In this document: positions 43,390 to 53,300 of the stretch, one piece after another
How the letters are laid out: each line of letters begins with the position of its first letter
Numbering within the stretch: the first letter of the stretch is position 1
Assembly (NCBI RefSeq): GCF_000158035.1
Contig: NZ_EQ973490.1
Location: 2,090,041 to 2,150,520, forward strand
DNA from: Bacteroides cellulosilyticus DSM 14838
GTDB taxonomy: Bacteria > Bacteroidota > Bacteroidia > Bacteroidales > Bacteroidaceae
Direction: 5' to 3'
Length of the DNA stretch: 60,480 bases
The notes under the pieces: generated by a model
What the model was told of the DNA's origin: nothing
The model's input: the letters and a program-made list of their open reading frames with translations, nothing else
The model's database searches: none
Position numbers and translations under genes: made by a program

Positions 43390-44582
43390 GGTTGTTCAAA
43401 TAATGTTTCTCCGTTAATGAATACCCGGTTGATGCGGATATCCGGGTCGAATATTACAATGTCGGCATCATATCCTTTGGCAATCTTTCCTTTCCTGTCC
43501 GCAATGCCCATTATTTCGGCGGGGGTGAGCGTCATCATGCGCACGGCTTCTTCCAGGGGGCGTTCTCCCATCCGGTACATATTCCGTACCAACCGGTCGG
43601 CCGTAGCTACGCTTCCCGCAAAGGACTGGCGGTCGGGCATCTTGGCTACTCCGTCCTCAATGAGTACTTCGCGTCCTTTGGCACGACTGCCCAATATGCT
43701 TTTCCCTTCGGGCATACCTGCACCGCGCATGGAGTCGGTGACTAAGGCAATCTTCTCCGCACCCTTATTCTTTACTGCCAGTTTCATAAGCGGTGCCGGA
43801 ACATGTACGCCGTCCGTTATCAGTTCAATGGTTATTTCGTCCAATAAATATCCAGCTTCTACACAACCTGCATAGCGGAAGGCGTTCCGGCGGGTTACTC
43901 CATTCATGCAGGAGTAGAAGTGGGTGATATGGGTAAAACCGTGTTTCACGGCTTCCACCACATCTTCATAAATGGCATCTGTATGCGCTATGGAAGGTAA
44001 TATGCCACGTCGGTGCAGTATATCACCAAACTCAAGTGCCCCCGGAAGTTCGGGAGCAATGCTCCACCGGACGATATCCTGGCTCCTGTCCAATATCTCC
44101 ATGTATTCTTCGGGAGAAGGGTTGCGCAGATAACGCGGATCCTGTGCTCCCCTGAAGGCATAGGCAAAGTAAGGGCCTTCCAGATGTAAACCACCGAAAG
44201 CGGCACCCGAACGCTGATCTTTTACCCGGTCGTATATATCGAGGAAGCGAAACAGTTCCTGATTATCCGAAGCCAGTGTGGTAGGATAAAGTAAGGTAGT
44301 TCCATGCCGCAGGTGTTCGCGGGCAATGGTGAGGCAGTCTTCTTCCGTACAATCCATGAAATCGGAATCACCTGCGCCGTGTGTGTGCAGGTCGATGAAT
44401 CCCGGGGCGATGTAGCCGCCGTGTGCATCGTGACCTATGCTGCCGGGTACTTCATAGTTTCCCGGCTCTATGCCGATAATTTTTCCTTCGGCAATGAGTA
44501 CGGTTCCCACTCCGAAGTTACGTTCCGGAGTGATGATTTCACCGTTATAAATTCTGGTTATTTGTCCTTTTTCAGTTTCCAT
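43386..44582 (-). CDS. nagA: N-acetylglucosamine-6-phosphate deacetylase
   Basis: 398-residue amidohydrolase. It removes acetate from GlcNAc-6-phosphate. Metal and catalytic residues are visible in GFIDLHTHGAGDSDFMD, LEGPYFA, the histidines in IAHTDAIYED and GFTHITHFYSCMNG, and the aspartate in VTDSMRGAGM. It overlaps the transporter gene by 25 bp at its start and the deaminase gene by 4 bp at its end, indicating co-translation. Confidence 0.95.
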   Translation of the reverse strand: METEKGQITRIYNGEIITPERNFGVGTVLIAEGKIIGIEPGNYEVPGSIGHDAHGGYIAPGFIDLHTHGAGDSDFMDCTEEDCLTIAREHLRHGTTLLYPTTLASDNQELFRFLDIYDRVKDQRSGAAFGGLHLEGPYFAYAFRGAQDPRYLRNPSPEEYMEILDRSQDIVRWSIAPELPGALEFGDILHRRGILPSIAHTDAIYEDVVEAVKHGFTHITHFYSCMNGVTRRNAFRYAGCVEAGYLLDEITIELITDGVHVPAPLMKLAVKNKGAEKIALVTDSMRGAGMPEGKSILGSRAKGREVLIEDGVAKMPDRQSFAGSVATADRLVRNMYRMGERPLEEAVRMMTLTPAEIMGIADRKGKIAKGYDADIVIFDPDIRINRVFINGETLFEQP

Positions 44583-45889
44583 AATTCAGACCAATGATTG
44601 ATTTTATATCCGTAGAATGCGTAAAATATCAAATAAAGGAAGCAGGGAATCAGCACGATATATCCGATCCGTAATCCGTAATGATCGGCTATCAGTCCAT
44701 AGATGACCGGCATGAAAGCGTTGCCGCAGAGTGCCATCACCATGAACGAGGAACCCAGGTTCGTCCAGCGTCCCAGGTCATGTATGGCAAGCGGCCAGAT
44801 TCCGGCATAGATCAGTGCGTTGCATACTCCCATCAGGCTCAGGCACCAGATGGAGAGGGAAGTGGCATGTCCGTACATCTGTACTTCTCCGGGAATCACC
44901 AGTACACAGACCGATAATATCAGTCCGCCTACGGTGCAGATACGGAACATGCGTTGCTGGCTGGCAAACCGGGGAATCAGCAGGATACCGATGAAATATC
45001 CTACAAGAGCACAGGACAAAGTGATGCTGGGGAATATCTTGGCTTCGTGCAGATTGAATCCCATACTTTCGGCATAGCTGATAATCGTATCGATGGAAAT
45101 CACCTGGGCCGCCACATGAAAGAAGATGGCGAATACTCCTAATATAAGGTATGGGTACGAGCCGATAGACTTGTGGTCACCGGAAGAGTAGGTACTCTTT
45201 TCCTGTTCATTACTCAGATCGGGCAGCCGGATGAAATGTATCGCGCAGCCAAACAGGAACAAGAACAGGGAAAGTATCGAGTAGGGGACAATAACCCTCC
45301 GTATCAGTTCGTCCAGCAAGAGGTCTTTCTCTGCACCTGCCACACTGTTACTCTTCAGCACTTCGAACAATTCGGTATCCGTTGATTTCAGGATGACGGC
45401 GGCAAACAGCAGGGGGGCGATGATTCCGGCTATCTTGTTGCATAGCCCCATGATACTGATACGCCGGGCTGCCGACTCTATGGGTCCCAGTATGGTGACA
45501 TAAGGATTGGCTACGGTTTGCAGGATAGACAGACCGGTGCCTATGGTGAATAGTCCGGTCAGGAAAACGGGATAGGCCCGGGTGCAGGCTGCCGGAACGA
45601 ATAGGACGGTCCCGGCTGCCATAAGCCACAATCCTGCGATAATACCCCGCTTGGGGCCGATCCGACCGATCAGTTTGGCAGCGGGAATAGACATCACAAG
45701 GTAAGCGATGTAGAATGCCAGGGCTACCAGATAAGACTGGGTGTGGGTTAACTCGCAAGCTACTTTGAAGTAGGGAATCAAGATGGAGTTTACCCAGGAT
45801 ACCAGTCCGAAGATGAAAAACAGCGTTCCCAGCATCAGCATAGGCAGCAGATTGGAGGAAGGCTTTTGTTGAACGTTACCTTTAAACAT
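44558..45889 (-). CDS. FHS-type sugar transporter (NagP/FucP-like MFS)
   Basis: 443 residues with about twelve membrane helices. The family motifs include FGLVSWVNSILIPYFK in helix 1 and TGLSILQTVANPYVTILGP in helix 4, as in fucose and GlcNAc permeases. In this cluster it probably imports GlcNAc or a small GlcNAc-containing sugar by proton symport. No dedicated kinase is nearby. Lies 6 bp after the NagX-like gene. Confidence 0.9.
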   Translation of the reverse strand: MFKGNVQQKPSSNLLPMLMLGTLFFIFGLVSWVNSILIPYFKVACELTHTQSYLVALAFYIAYLVMSIPAAKLIGRIGPKRGIIAGLWLMAAGTVLFVPAACTRAYPVFLTGLFTIGTGLSILQTVANPYVTILGPIESAARRISIMGLCNKIAGIIAPLLFAAVILKSTDTELFEVLKSNSVAGAEKDLLLDELIRRVIVPYSILSLFLFLFGCAIHFIRLPDLSNEQEKSTYSSGDHKSIGSYPYLILGVFAIFFHVAAQVISIDTIISYAESMGFNLHEAKIFPSITLSCALVGYFIGILLIPRFASQQRMFRICTVGGLILSVCVLVIPGEVQMYGHATSLSIWCLSLMGVCNALIYAGIWPLAIHDLGRWTNLGSSFMVMALCGNAFMPVIYGLIADHYGLRIGYIVLIPCFLYLIFYAFYGYKINHWSELWKLKKDK

Positions 45890-45895
45890 ACCTTT

Positions 45896-47017
45896 TTACA
45901 GTTTTATATAAATACGTTTGCGATAGAGAATGTATCCCAATGCCCATATCACCCCGATGAAGAACAGGGCATAGACCAGAGATCCTGCATAATCTCCCAG
46001 CAAGGGTTGCAGCGTCCGGTTGTAGATAATTCCCCGGACACTGATGGTTGCTTCGCCCCACGGGATGAATGACAATCCGAACAGTACGCTGATGATCCAT
46101 GCAACTACATACATGAAAAGCGGATTCACTCCGAAGGCTTCGAAGAAGCGGCACCAGCGCTTTTTCTGCCTGACGTCAATGATATCTATCAGTAAAGCAA
46201 GAAGCAGGGAAGCAGTTCCGGAAGTGATTAAAGTGTAGGAAGCTGTCCACAGTTTCTTGTTTATCGGATCAAGATATTGTAACAGGAAACCGGCGAACAA
46301 CAGGACCGTACCGAACAGGGCGATCTGACGGATACGTTCCTTATTCTCCGCTATCCCCGTAATCAGGCTTCCAACGAACGTGCCGAACAGTACATGCGCC
46401 CAACAAGGAATCGTACTCAGCAGCCCTTCGGGTTCGAAAGCAAAGCTACCGCCCTCAGCGGTCTCTTTGATTAAATGTCCCGCTCCCAGCAGTTTGACGT
46501 CAATCACCGCAATCAGGTTGTCTGCCGAATGTACATATCCGTTGAAACATTGCAGCAACACAAGATATAGCAGCAGAATTCCTCCTGCCGTGGCAAGATA
46601 ATACTTCTTCGGAATAAGAATTGCCAGGAATGCTCCGCCTGCATAAGCCAATGCCAACCGTTGCATGACACCGAGAATACGCAGATGTTCCCAGGAGAAA
46701 GTGCCGTAACAAAGTTTGGAGAAACAATCCAATGCTATTCCTACGGCAAAGAGAGCTACGGTCCGACGGATGATTTTCAGACTGACGGTGGTATTGAGTT
46801 TATCGAACTTGCGCAATGAAAAGTGGATGGCTACGCCCATGATAAACATAAAAAAGGGATAAACCAAGTCTGTGGGGGTTAATCCATGCCATCGTGCGTG
46901 TTGCAACGGGGCATAGACAGACTGCCAGGAACCGGGGTTGTTTACCAGTATCATTCCGGCTATGGTAATCCCTCTTATTACATCGAGTGCAAGTAATCTA
47001 TTGTTTGGGGCCGACAT
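45896..47017 (-). CDS. NagX-like membrane acetyltransferase (HGSNAT-related)
   Basis: 373 residues, about ten predicted membrane helices. It opens NRLLALDVIRGITIAGMILVNNPGSW, the start seen in NagX and heparan-alpha-glucosaminide N-acetyltransferase relatives, and continues with LTPTDLVYPFFMFIMGVAIHFS. Such genes are common beside GlcNAc uptake genes. The true reaction in bacteria is not established; acetylation of amino sugars is an inference. The 242-bp gap upstream holds a 22-bp repeat array. Confidence 0.88.
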   Translation of the reverse strand: MSAPNNRLLALDVIRGITIAGMILVNNPGSWQSVYAPLQHARWHGLTPTDLVYPFFMFIMGVAIHFSLRKFDKLNTTVSLKIIRRTVALFAVGIALDCFSKLCYGTFSWEHLRILGVMQRLALAYAGGAFLAILIPKKYYLATAGGILLLYLVLLQCFNGYVHSADNLIAVIDVKLLGAGHLIKETAEGGSFAFEPEGLLSTIPCWAHVLFGTFVGSLITGIAENKERIRQIALFGTVLLFAGFLLQYLDPINKKLWTASYTLITSGTASLLLALLIDIIDVRQKKRWCRFFEAFGVNPLFMYVVAWIISVLFGLSFIPWGEATISVRGIIYNRTLQPLLGDYAGSLVYALFFIGVIWALGYILYRKRIYIKL

Positions 47018-47096
47018 AAGTGCTGAATGTTTTGATTATTAATAGTTTGGATGCTCTTCATTAAATGAAAACACCCGGATGCTTTATTCTACTCTT

Positions 47097-47184
47097 GCAA
47101 AAGGTGGCATCTTTTGTAGCAAAAGATGCCATCTTTAACATCATAAGATGCCACCTTTCGTTGCAAAAGATGCCATCTTTTGCA
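47097..47184. repeat. Tandem array of four 22-bp palindromic units
   Basis: Units begin at 47097, 47119, 47141 and 47163, an exact 22-bp period. The core is AAGATGCCATCTT with one or two changes in units 1 and 3. Unit 4 is a perfect 21-bp palindrome, GCAAAAGATG-C-CATCTTTTGC. The array lies 80 bp upstream of the NagX-like start and 76 bp after the GH18 stop. There are no spacers, so it is not a CRISPR. Confidence 0.85.
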
Positions 47185-47259
47185 TGTGATGTTTTATTGC
47201 TTCATATCCTTTCCTTTAATGAAACGGGTCTTCGGAATATGGCTTCTGCAAGAGGATGC

Positions 47260-48297
47260 TTAATGTTCGGTGAAAGCGTCATAGAGCACCTGAAGCAGAC
47301 TCTCTTCTTTGTTGGGAGAATCGTGCGAGATAGCCCATATCATGATACCTCCGTAACCGTTGTCATTTACATACCCGGCTTTGGCACGCATGGTTGGTTT
47401 GCCGTTGTAGAAGAGTAGTCCGATTTCGTCCTTCTCCGTGGCCTGTTCGTTGGGATAATTCGTTAGAATCTCCTTGTACGGCATGTGTGTAGCCCCTACC
47501 GGGGTTTCGGCGGATACGAAGTGTACACCGTAGAAAGGCACTCCGAGGATAATCTTTTCTTTGGGTACTCCGCGGATTTCACTCCAACGTTTGGCTGCCA
47601 TGCGGAAGTGTTCCATGCTGGCGTGCTGAGCTACTTTCGATGATTTCCAACCACCGGTGAAGTCGTACACCATGATATTGACCAGGTCCAGATATTCAAA
47701 CATCGAGTTGGTATATACATTATAGTTTCCCCAGCCCCCGTTCCATTCCGGATAGTCGGCACTCACGGCGGCAGTCAGCAGTTTGCCTTTGGGAAGTTCC
47801 GTCCTCAGTTCTTTGTAGAAGTTTTCAAGGAGGGCTACTTTTTCCTTGTCGCCTTCTCCGTAGCCTTCCGGACCGCCTGCCCAGTGTTCGTAGTCGATGT
47901 CAAGACCGTCGAATCCCCAGTCTTCCACAGCTTTCAACAGTTCCTTTTTGAAGCGGTTGCGGTAAGTATCATTAAGCAGTACACCCGCCATAATGGCTTT
48001 GTTGCCGCCTCCACCTGCGGATAACAGAACTTTCACCCCTTTCTTTTGCCCTTCGCGGAAGATGGGCAAAAGCTTTTCGATGTTGGCGGCATCAGCCAGG
48101 CCACCTTCTTCTGTGGCGCGTCCGAAGGCGATGCTCAGGTGAGTCAGTTGATCCCAGGGAATCTGGTATTCGGGCAATTGTTCATATTGCAGGTATCCGA
48201 AGATAATCTTGGATGGTTTCTTGGGTGCTTCTTCCTGGGAGGTTCCTCCGCATCCGAAGAGGATGCAGAGAAGTGCCCATAGAGTCAGATATTTCAT
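47260..48297 (-). CDS. GH18 glycosidase, lipoprotein (chitinase or endo-N-acetylglucosaminidase)
   Basis: 345 residues. The lipobox cysteine is C16 (CILFGCGG), so the enzyme is likely cell-surface or periplasmic. The GH18 motif is FDGLDIDYE with catalytic Glu 137. Downstream MVYDFTGGW and the final GYGGIMIWAISHD complete the barrel pattern and look chitinase-like. It may cut chitooligosaccharides or the chitobiose core of N-glycans; the sequence does not decide. Follows the small lipoprotein by 16 bp in the locus. Confidence 0.93.
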   Translation of the reverse strand: MKYLTLWALLCILFGCGGTSQEEAPKKPSKIIFGYLQYEQLPEYQIPWDQLTHLSIAFGRATEEGGLADAANIEKLLPIFREGQKKGVKVLLSAGGGGNKAIMAGVLLNDTYRNRFKKELLKAVEDWGFDGLDIDYEHWAGGPEGYGEGDKEKVALLENFYKELRTELPKGKLLTAAVSADYPEWNGGWGNYNVYTNSMFEYLDLVNIMVYDFTGGWKSSKVAQHASMEHFRMAAKRWSEIRGVPKEKIILGVPFYGVHFVSAETPVGATHMPYKEILTNYPNEQATEKDEIGLLFYNGKPTMRAKAGYVNDNGYGGIMIWAISHDSPNKEESLLQVLYDAFTEH

Positions 48298-48313
48298 AGG
48301 TATCCGTATGTTT

Positions 48314-48667
48314 TTAAGGTGCTGTTACTACTAAAGTGAATTCTCTGAAATTAGTGGTTCCGTTTCGTACCGCTTCAAAGCGCAGCTTGAAACTTCCGGT
48401 CTGGGTGAATGTGTAGCTCAGTGTAGGGGCGGTTCCGATCACTTCACCGTCCAGCAACCACTTGACGGACACGCTGCCGTCTGCCGGAGAAACCAGGATA
48501 GGGAATTCCGTGAGGGTGCCTGCTATGGCTGATACACTTTCCAACATGTCGGTATAGATATAGAGTTCATCATCGGCAAAGGTCGGGTTGCTTGCCGAGT
48601 CGTCTTTACAACTTCCCATGGCGATGCCCAGGAAGCACAATATTAGAAAAATATACTTGGTTTTCAT
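48314..48667 (-). CDS. Small PKD-like lipoprotein
   Basis: 117 residues. The lipobox is IAMGSC near residue 20. The rest looks like a single PKD or Ig-like beta-sandwich (SVKWLLDGEVIGTAPTLSYT, GSFKLRFEAV). In this position Bacteroides loci often encode surface glycan-binding proteins; a binding role is plausible but it is very short for one. It may be a spacer or adaptor domain for the SusCD complex. Confidence 0.75.
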   Translation of the reverse strand: MKTKYIFLILCFLGIAMGSCKDDSASNPTFADDELYIYTDMLESVSAIAGTLTEFPILVSPADGSVSVKWLLDGEVIGTAPTLSYTFTQTGSFKLRFEAVRNGTTNFREFTLVVTAP

Positions 48668-48697
48668 AATTTATCCGTTCTTTTTAATTGTGTAAAC

Positions 48698-50287
48698 TTA
48701 TTCTTTATCCCACCATACACGACTGGTCCAGCTGTCTGTTCCTCCCATGCGGCCGAGTGCTTCTTCCAGATTTTCCTTGTTCTTAATCTGTTCTTCCAGC
48801 GGATACATCATGCGGTTGGGGCGTTTGCCGTCCGATTCGTTTTCTGTGGGAGCCAGGTTGTAGAACTTAGTGTACTTGCTCGGCATACCGCTGCGCCGTA
48901 TGTTAGACCAGGCTTCAATCGGGTCGAGGATATAGAGCAGCCACAGTTGTTTGTTGATCTCTTCCAGCGCCTCGGTGTCGCCTGCATCCAGCAGTGAAGA
49001 CTGTTCTTCGGCGAGGGCTTCCAGTGTGGCGTCATCGGGTACATTGGCGCCAAACAGGCTCCATTGCTTGATGGCGGCTACCAGACCTTTCTTATAGTGT
49101 TCCTTGGCACTTTCGGAAGATACATTCCAATGGCGGGCAGCGGCTTCAGCCAGGTAGAATTCTGTTTCGGCATAAGTAAGGTGCATATAAGGAGATGCCG
49201 GATCAGTCAGCAGTTTAGAGGGTTGCATCTTCTGGTAGTGGTGTGCTACACTTACATCTTTTCCATCGATATTGATGGTAAGAGCCGGTGCCCAGGCATT
49301 GTAGATGAAATCTTGTGCCGGCACTCCTTGATACGAACCGGTCTTTTCGTAAACAATGGACGTGATATCCGTACGTTTGCTGTCGGTATAGTAGGCGCCT
49401 CCGATGTAGAGAGTGCGCGGGTCGTTGGTGGAAGTCAGCGCTTCCAGCAATTCGTTGGTCATGCGGTAGTTACTGTAAGTAGGATCTTCCAGCATCTGGT
49501 TGGCAAATCCGTTGCCCGGACCTTCGTCCAGTCTGCTCGATTCGTGCGCCACATAACAGATATCGCTGTTAGAGGTCATCACTCCTGCCTCATAAGCCGC
49601 TTTGGCTTCTTGCTGGGCAAGTGTGGGGTTGACTTTCAGCAGGCGCATGGAGATGCGCAGCCATAAGGAATTGGCAAACCGTCTCCATTTCTCGATGTCG
49701 CCATTGAAGTAAAGGTCGTTCTGCGGAGCCATAGCCGATGCGTCCAGTTGGGCGGAGGCGGCGCGGAGTTCGCTCAGGAAATCCATGTAGATATCTTCCT
49801 GTTTATCGTATCGGGGTTTCACGATGTTTTCATTGTATATCTTTCCGGCTTCAAAGTACGGAATGTCACCGTAATAATCCGTCAGTTTAAGGAAAGCCTC
49901 TACTTTCAGGATGCGTCCGATGGCATTCAGATTGACTTCTTCCGGGTTGTCGGTGGTCTGGCTGACCAGTGCGACGGCATTCTTAATGATATCGGGATAA
50001 TAGGCTACCCAGAGGCGTTCCATGTAGGCAATGTTCTTTTTGGCTTTTCCGCCGTACTCCTGCATACTCCAGCCGCCAATCCAGTGGTTGACGAATGCAC
50101 CCGGGTAGATAAAGTAGCGGATGGTGTTCTGCATATATTGCGAATGAGTCAATTGTATGGTCGGAATCAGCAGATGCGGGGATATGCTGGTTGCCTTGGT
50201 CGGATTCTCGTTCAGTTCAGTCAGGTCTACACAGCTGCACAGGCAGATGAGGCCGATAAATAAGGAACTCCATTTTATATTTTTCAT
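48698..50287 (-). CDS. SusD/RagB-family glycan-binding lipoprotein
   Basis: 529 residues from ATG 50287 (an upstream in-frame start overlaps the susC end and is rejected). The lipobox is LICLCSC near residue 17. The N-terminal LNENPTKATSISPHLLIPT and SQYMQNTIRYFIYPG are typical of the SusD-like_2 type. It forms the hinged lid over the SusC partner and binds the oligosaccharide. It starts 13 bp after susC ends, as is standard for these pairs. Confidence 0.95.
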   Translation of the reverse strand: MKNIKWSSLFIGLICLCSCVDLTELNENPTKATSISPHLLIPTIQLTHSQYMQNTIRYFIYPGAFVNHWIGGWSMQEYGGKAKKNIAYMERLWVAYYPDIIKNAVALVSQTTDNPEEVNLNAIGRILKVEAFLKLTDYYGDIPYFEAGKIYNENIVKPRYDKQEDIYMDFLSELRAASAQLDASAMAPQNDLYFNGDIEKWRRFANSLWLRISMRLLKVNPTLAQQEAKAAYEAGVMTSNSDICYVAHESSRLDEGPGNGFANQMLEDPTYSNYRMTNELLEALTSTNDPRTLYIGGAYYTDSKRTDITSIVYEKTGSYQGVPAQDFIYNAWAPALTINIDGKDVSVAHHYQKMQPSKLLTDPASPYMHLTYAETEFYLAEAAARHWNVSSESAKEHYKKGLVAAIKQWSLFGANVPDDATLEALAEEQSSLLDAGDTEALEEINKQLWLLYILDPIEAWSNIRRSGMPSKYTKFYNLAPTENESDGKRPNRMMYPLEEQIKNKENLEEALGRMGGTDSWTSRVWWDKE

Positions 50288-50300
50288 GTTGATATGCGTT

Positions 50301-53300
50301 TTAGAATTTGACATTGATGCCGAAGCCGAAGGTGCGGCGTGAGGGTAATGAGCCATATTCGAAGCCCTGTCCGTTACCGTTGTTGTAAGAAGATTCAGGG
50401 TCGATGTTGTCTACTTTTGAATAGATCAGCAGCAGGTTGCGACCGTAAGCCGAGAGGGTGACGGACTCGATAGGAGTATGTACGAACCACTTCTTGGGAC
50501 ATGAGTAAGAGAGTGATACTTCACGCAGTTTCACGAAAGAGTTGTCGCAGATGAACGGTTCGGGGGAAGAGTTCTGCAAGGCTTGCCAGTATTTGGCGGG
50601 ATCTACGTACACATCGTTGGGCACATAGCTTACGTTACCGTCGGCATCGGTTACGGCTTTTACTCCCTTACCTACATAACCTCCGGTCGGTGTCCAGTCT
50701 TTGGCATCTACGTTGGCCGACAGGCGGGCTTGCTCGGAGGCGTACCAGCCTTCGCGTCCTTCCAGGGTTTCTTTGGAAGTACCGTTTACGTGCGACTGCA
50801 TCTTACTCATGGAATAAACGTCCGCACCGAATTTCATATCTACCAGTACACTCATTGATAAGTTTTTGTAAGAGAAAGCATTGCGGAAACCTAAAGTGAA
50901 GTCGTAGTTGCCGTTTCCTAATACGGATACTTTATCGTCGAAAGTAGGCAGACCGTTTTCATAAATCACTTCGCCGGCTTCTGTACGGTTCAGTTTCTTA
51001 CCTACGATGACACCGTAAGGTTGTCCTTCGCTTGCGTAGATGAAGGCGTTGGCCCAGCGGGCGGCTGCCAGTTCAAAGTCTTTCACGTCTTCGTGCAGTT
51101 TCACTACTTCATTATAGTTCTTGGCGAAGTTGATATTGGCATCCCAGGTGAAGTTTTTGGTTTTCACCGGTACGAGTGACAGAGAAGCTTCGATACCTTT
51201 GTTGGAAATCTCACCGGCATTGATCATGGCACGGCTGTATCCGGTAGATTGTGAAACCGGCAATGACAAGATCTGGTCTTTGGTTATCTGTTGGTAGTAA
51301 GTAAAGTCCAGTCCCAGACGGTTATCCAGGAAACGCACATCCATACCTACTTCGAAAGAGTAAGTCGAGGTCGGTTTCAGGTTGGCATTAGGCACGGAAC
51401 CGGAAGTGATGTAGCCCAGAGAAGTTCCTTTATTGGTATAAGGTTTCAGACCGTATTCCAATTGAAGCTGATAGGGGCTTGTGTCACCACCTACTTTAGC
51501 CCATGAAGCACGCAACTTACCGAAGGTGAACCATTCTTTGTGCTCAAAGAGGTTGGAGAATATCAAGCTTCCCGAAACCGAAGGATAGAAATAAGAACGG
51601 TTCTTGGGGCTTAGAGTGGACGACACGTCATTACGGAACGTTGCATCGAGGTATGCAAACTCTTTGTAGCCCAGGCTGACCTGTCCGAACAGGGAGCGCA
51701 CGGCTTTACGCACCAGGGCATGTTCGGTTTCTATGCTGGAATAGTTGGTGATGTCCTGTAAACCGGGGATTACCTGCGTTTGTCCGGTCTGGATCATGGA
51801 TTCGTACTCATAGCGCATCACATTGCCGCCGACGAAAGCCGATACATCGAAATCACCGAAACGCTTTTGGAAACGAAGCATCATCTCGAAGTTATACTGC
51901 ATCACGTTGTTGGTCATTTCCTTCATCATTCCATCGGTAAATCCGGGGGTATACATCGGAGTGAAATCGGTGAAGCGGAAGGTGTAGGAGTCCAGACCGG
52001 CTTTGAAGCTGGCTTTCAGATAATCGGTGAATGCATAGTAGAGGCGTCCCTGTCCGATGAGGCGGTCGCGTTTGGACTTATTGCTCATTTCATTGATTAC
52101 CCAGTAGGGGTTGATGCGGTATTTGTCACCGTTCCAGTCATTGTAACGTCCGGTTTCGTCCTTGTAGTTACTGGATAACCATTTCTGGTCAAAACTCGGC
52201 GCGATACCTATCAGGGCATTACCAAGATTACTCGGACTGTCGGACAAGGCGGGGCGGTTCTGCACGGATTCGTAACTGTAAGTGGCCTGTGCTTCTACGG
52301 TCAGGCGTTTGGAAAGCTGGGTGTTTCCTTTAAAAGAGACACTGGTACGGCTCAGTTCCGATTCGGGCACGATATCCCAGTTGCGCATATCAGATACGGA
52401 TACACGGAAAGCCGACAAGTCATTGGTCTTGCTGAAGGCAACGGCATTGGTGGTAGTGATACCGGTATCGAAGAAACTCAGGATGTTGTTGTTCACATTA
52501 CCATACTTCCGTATCTCATCATTATAGATATGTACATCCATGTTGGGGTCTAACTTTCCACCCCAAGCTACTTGCGAAGTAGTCGATGCCGACTGACCGG
52601 ACATCGAGGGACGCCCGTCGCGGCCCTGACCGTAGACGCGCTGGTAATCGTCGAAACCAGTCAGTAATTTAACAATGCTCAGGTTGGATGAGAACTCCAC
52701 ACCTATACCCTTTTTCTTCTGGGCGGACTTAGTGGTGATGAGGACAACACCGTTGGAAGCTCTGGAGCCATAAAGTGCGGAAGCGGACGGGCCTTTCAGG
52801 ATAGAAATGTTTTCAATATCATCCGGGTTGAGGGAGGACAATACGTCACCATAGTCGTAACCACCCCATTTGCCTGCACCTTCCAGTTCCGTATTGTCCA
52901 CCGGCATGCCGTCGATGACATATAGGGGCTGGTTGGAACCTGTCAGCTGGGAATTACCGCGGATAATGACGCGTGTGGAACCGGAAGGGCCTGCTGTTGT
53001 GGAAGAGATATCCACACCGGCTACTTTACCCGAGATGGCAGACATTACATTCTGCTCGTTACCGGCTGTCAGTGCGTCATTGTTTACGGAAGATACAGCG
53101 TAACCTAAAGCTTTGGCTTCACGCTTGATGCCGAGGGCGGTTACTACCACTTCGTCTATCTTCACGGCTTCTTCCTGAAGGATGATGGTGATTTGGGAAC
53201 GCCCTTCTACTTTGATTTCTTCTGATTTCATTCCGATATAGCCGACGCGTAACACGGCGTTGCGCGAAGAAGCATTGATGGTAAAGCGTCCTTCTACATC

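Noticed and set aside
47097..47184. CRISPR array or rho-independent terminator of the GH18 gene
   Set aside because: There are no spacers, and the exact tandem periodicity of four palindromes without a terminal T run does not fit a terminator.
49064..49666. 200-codon open frame antisense to the SusD gene
   Set aside because: Shadow frame produced by codon bias of the real gene; no promoter or domain support.
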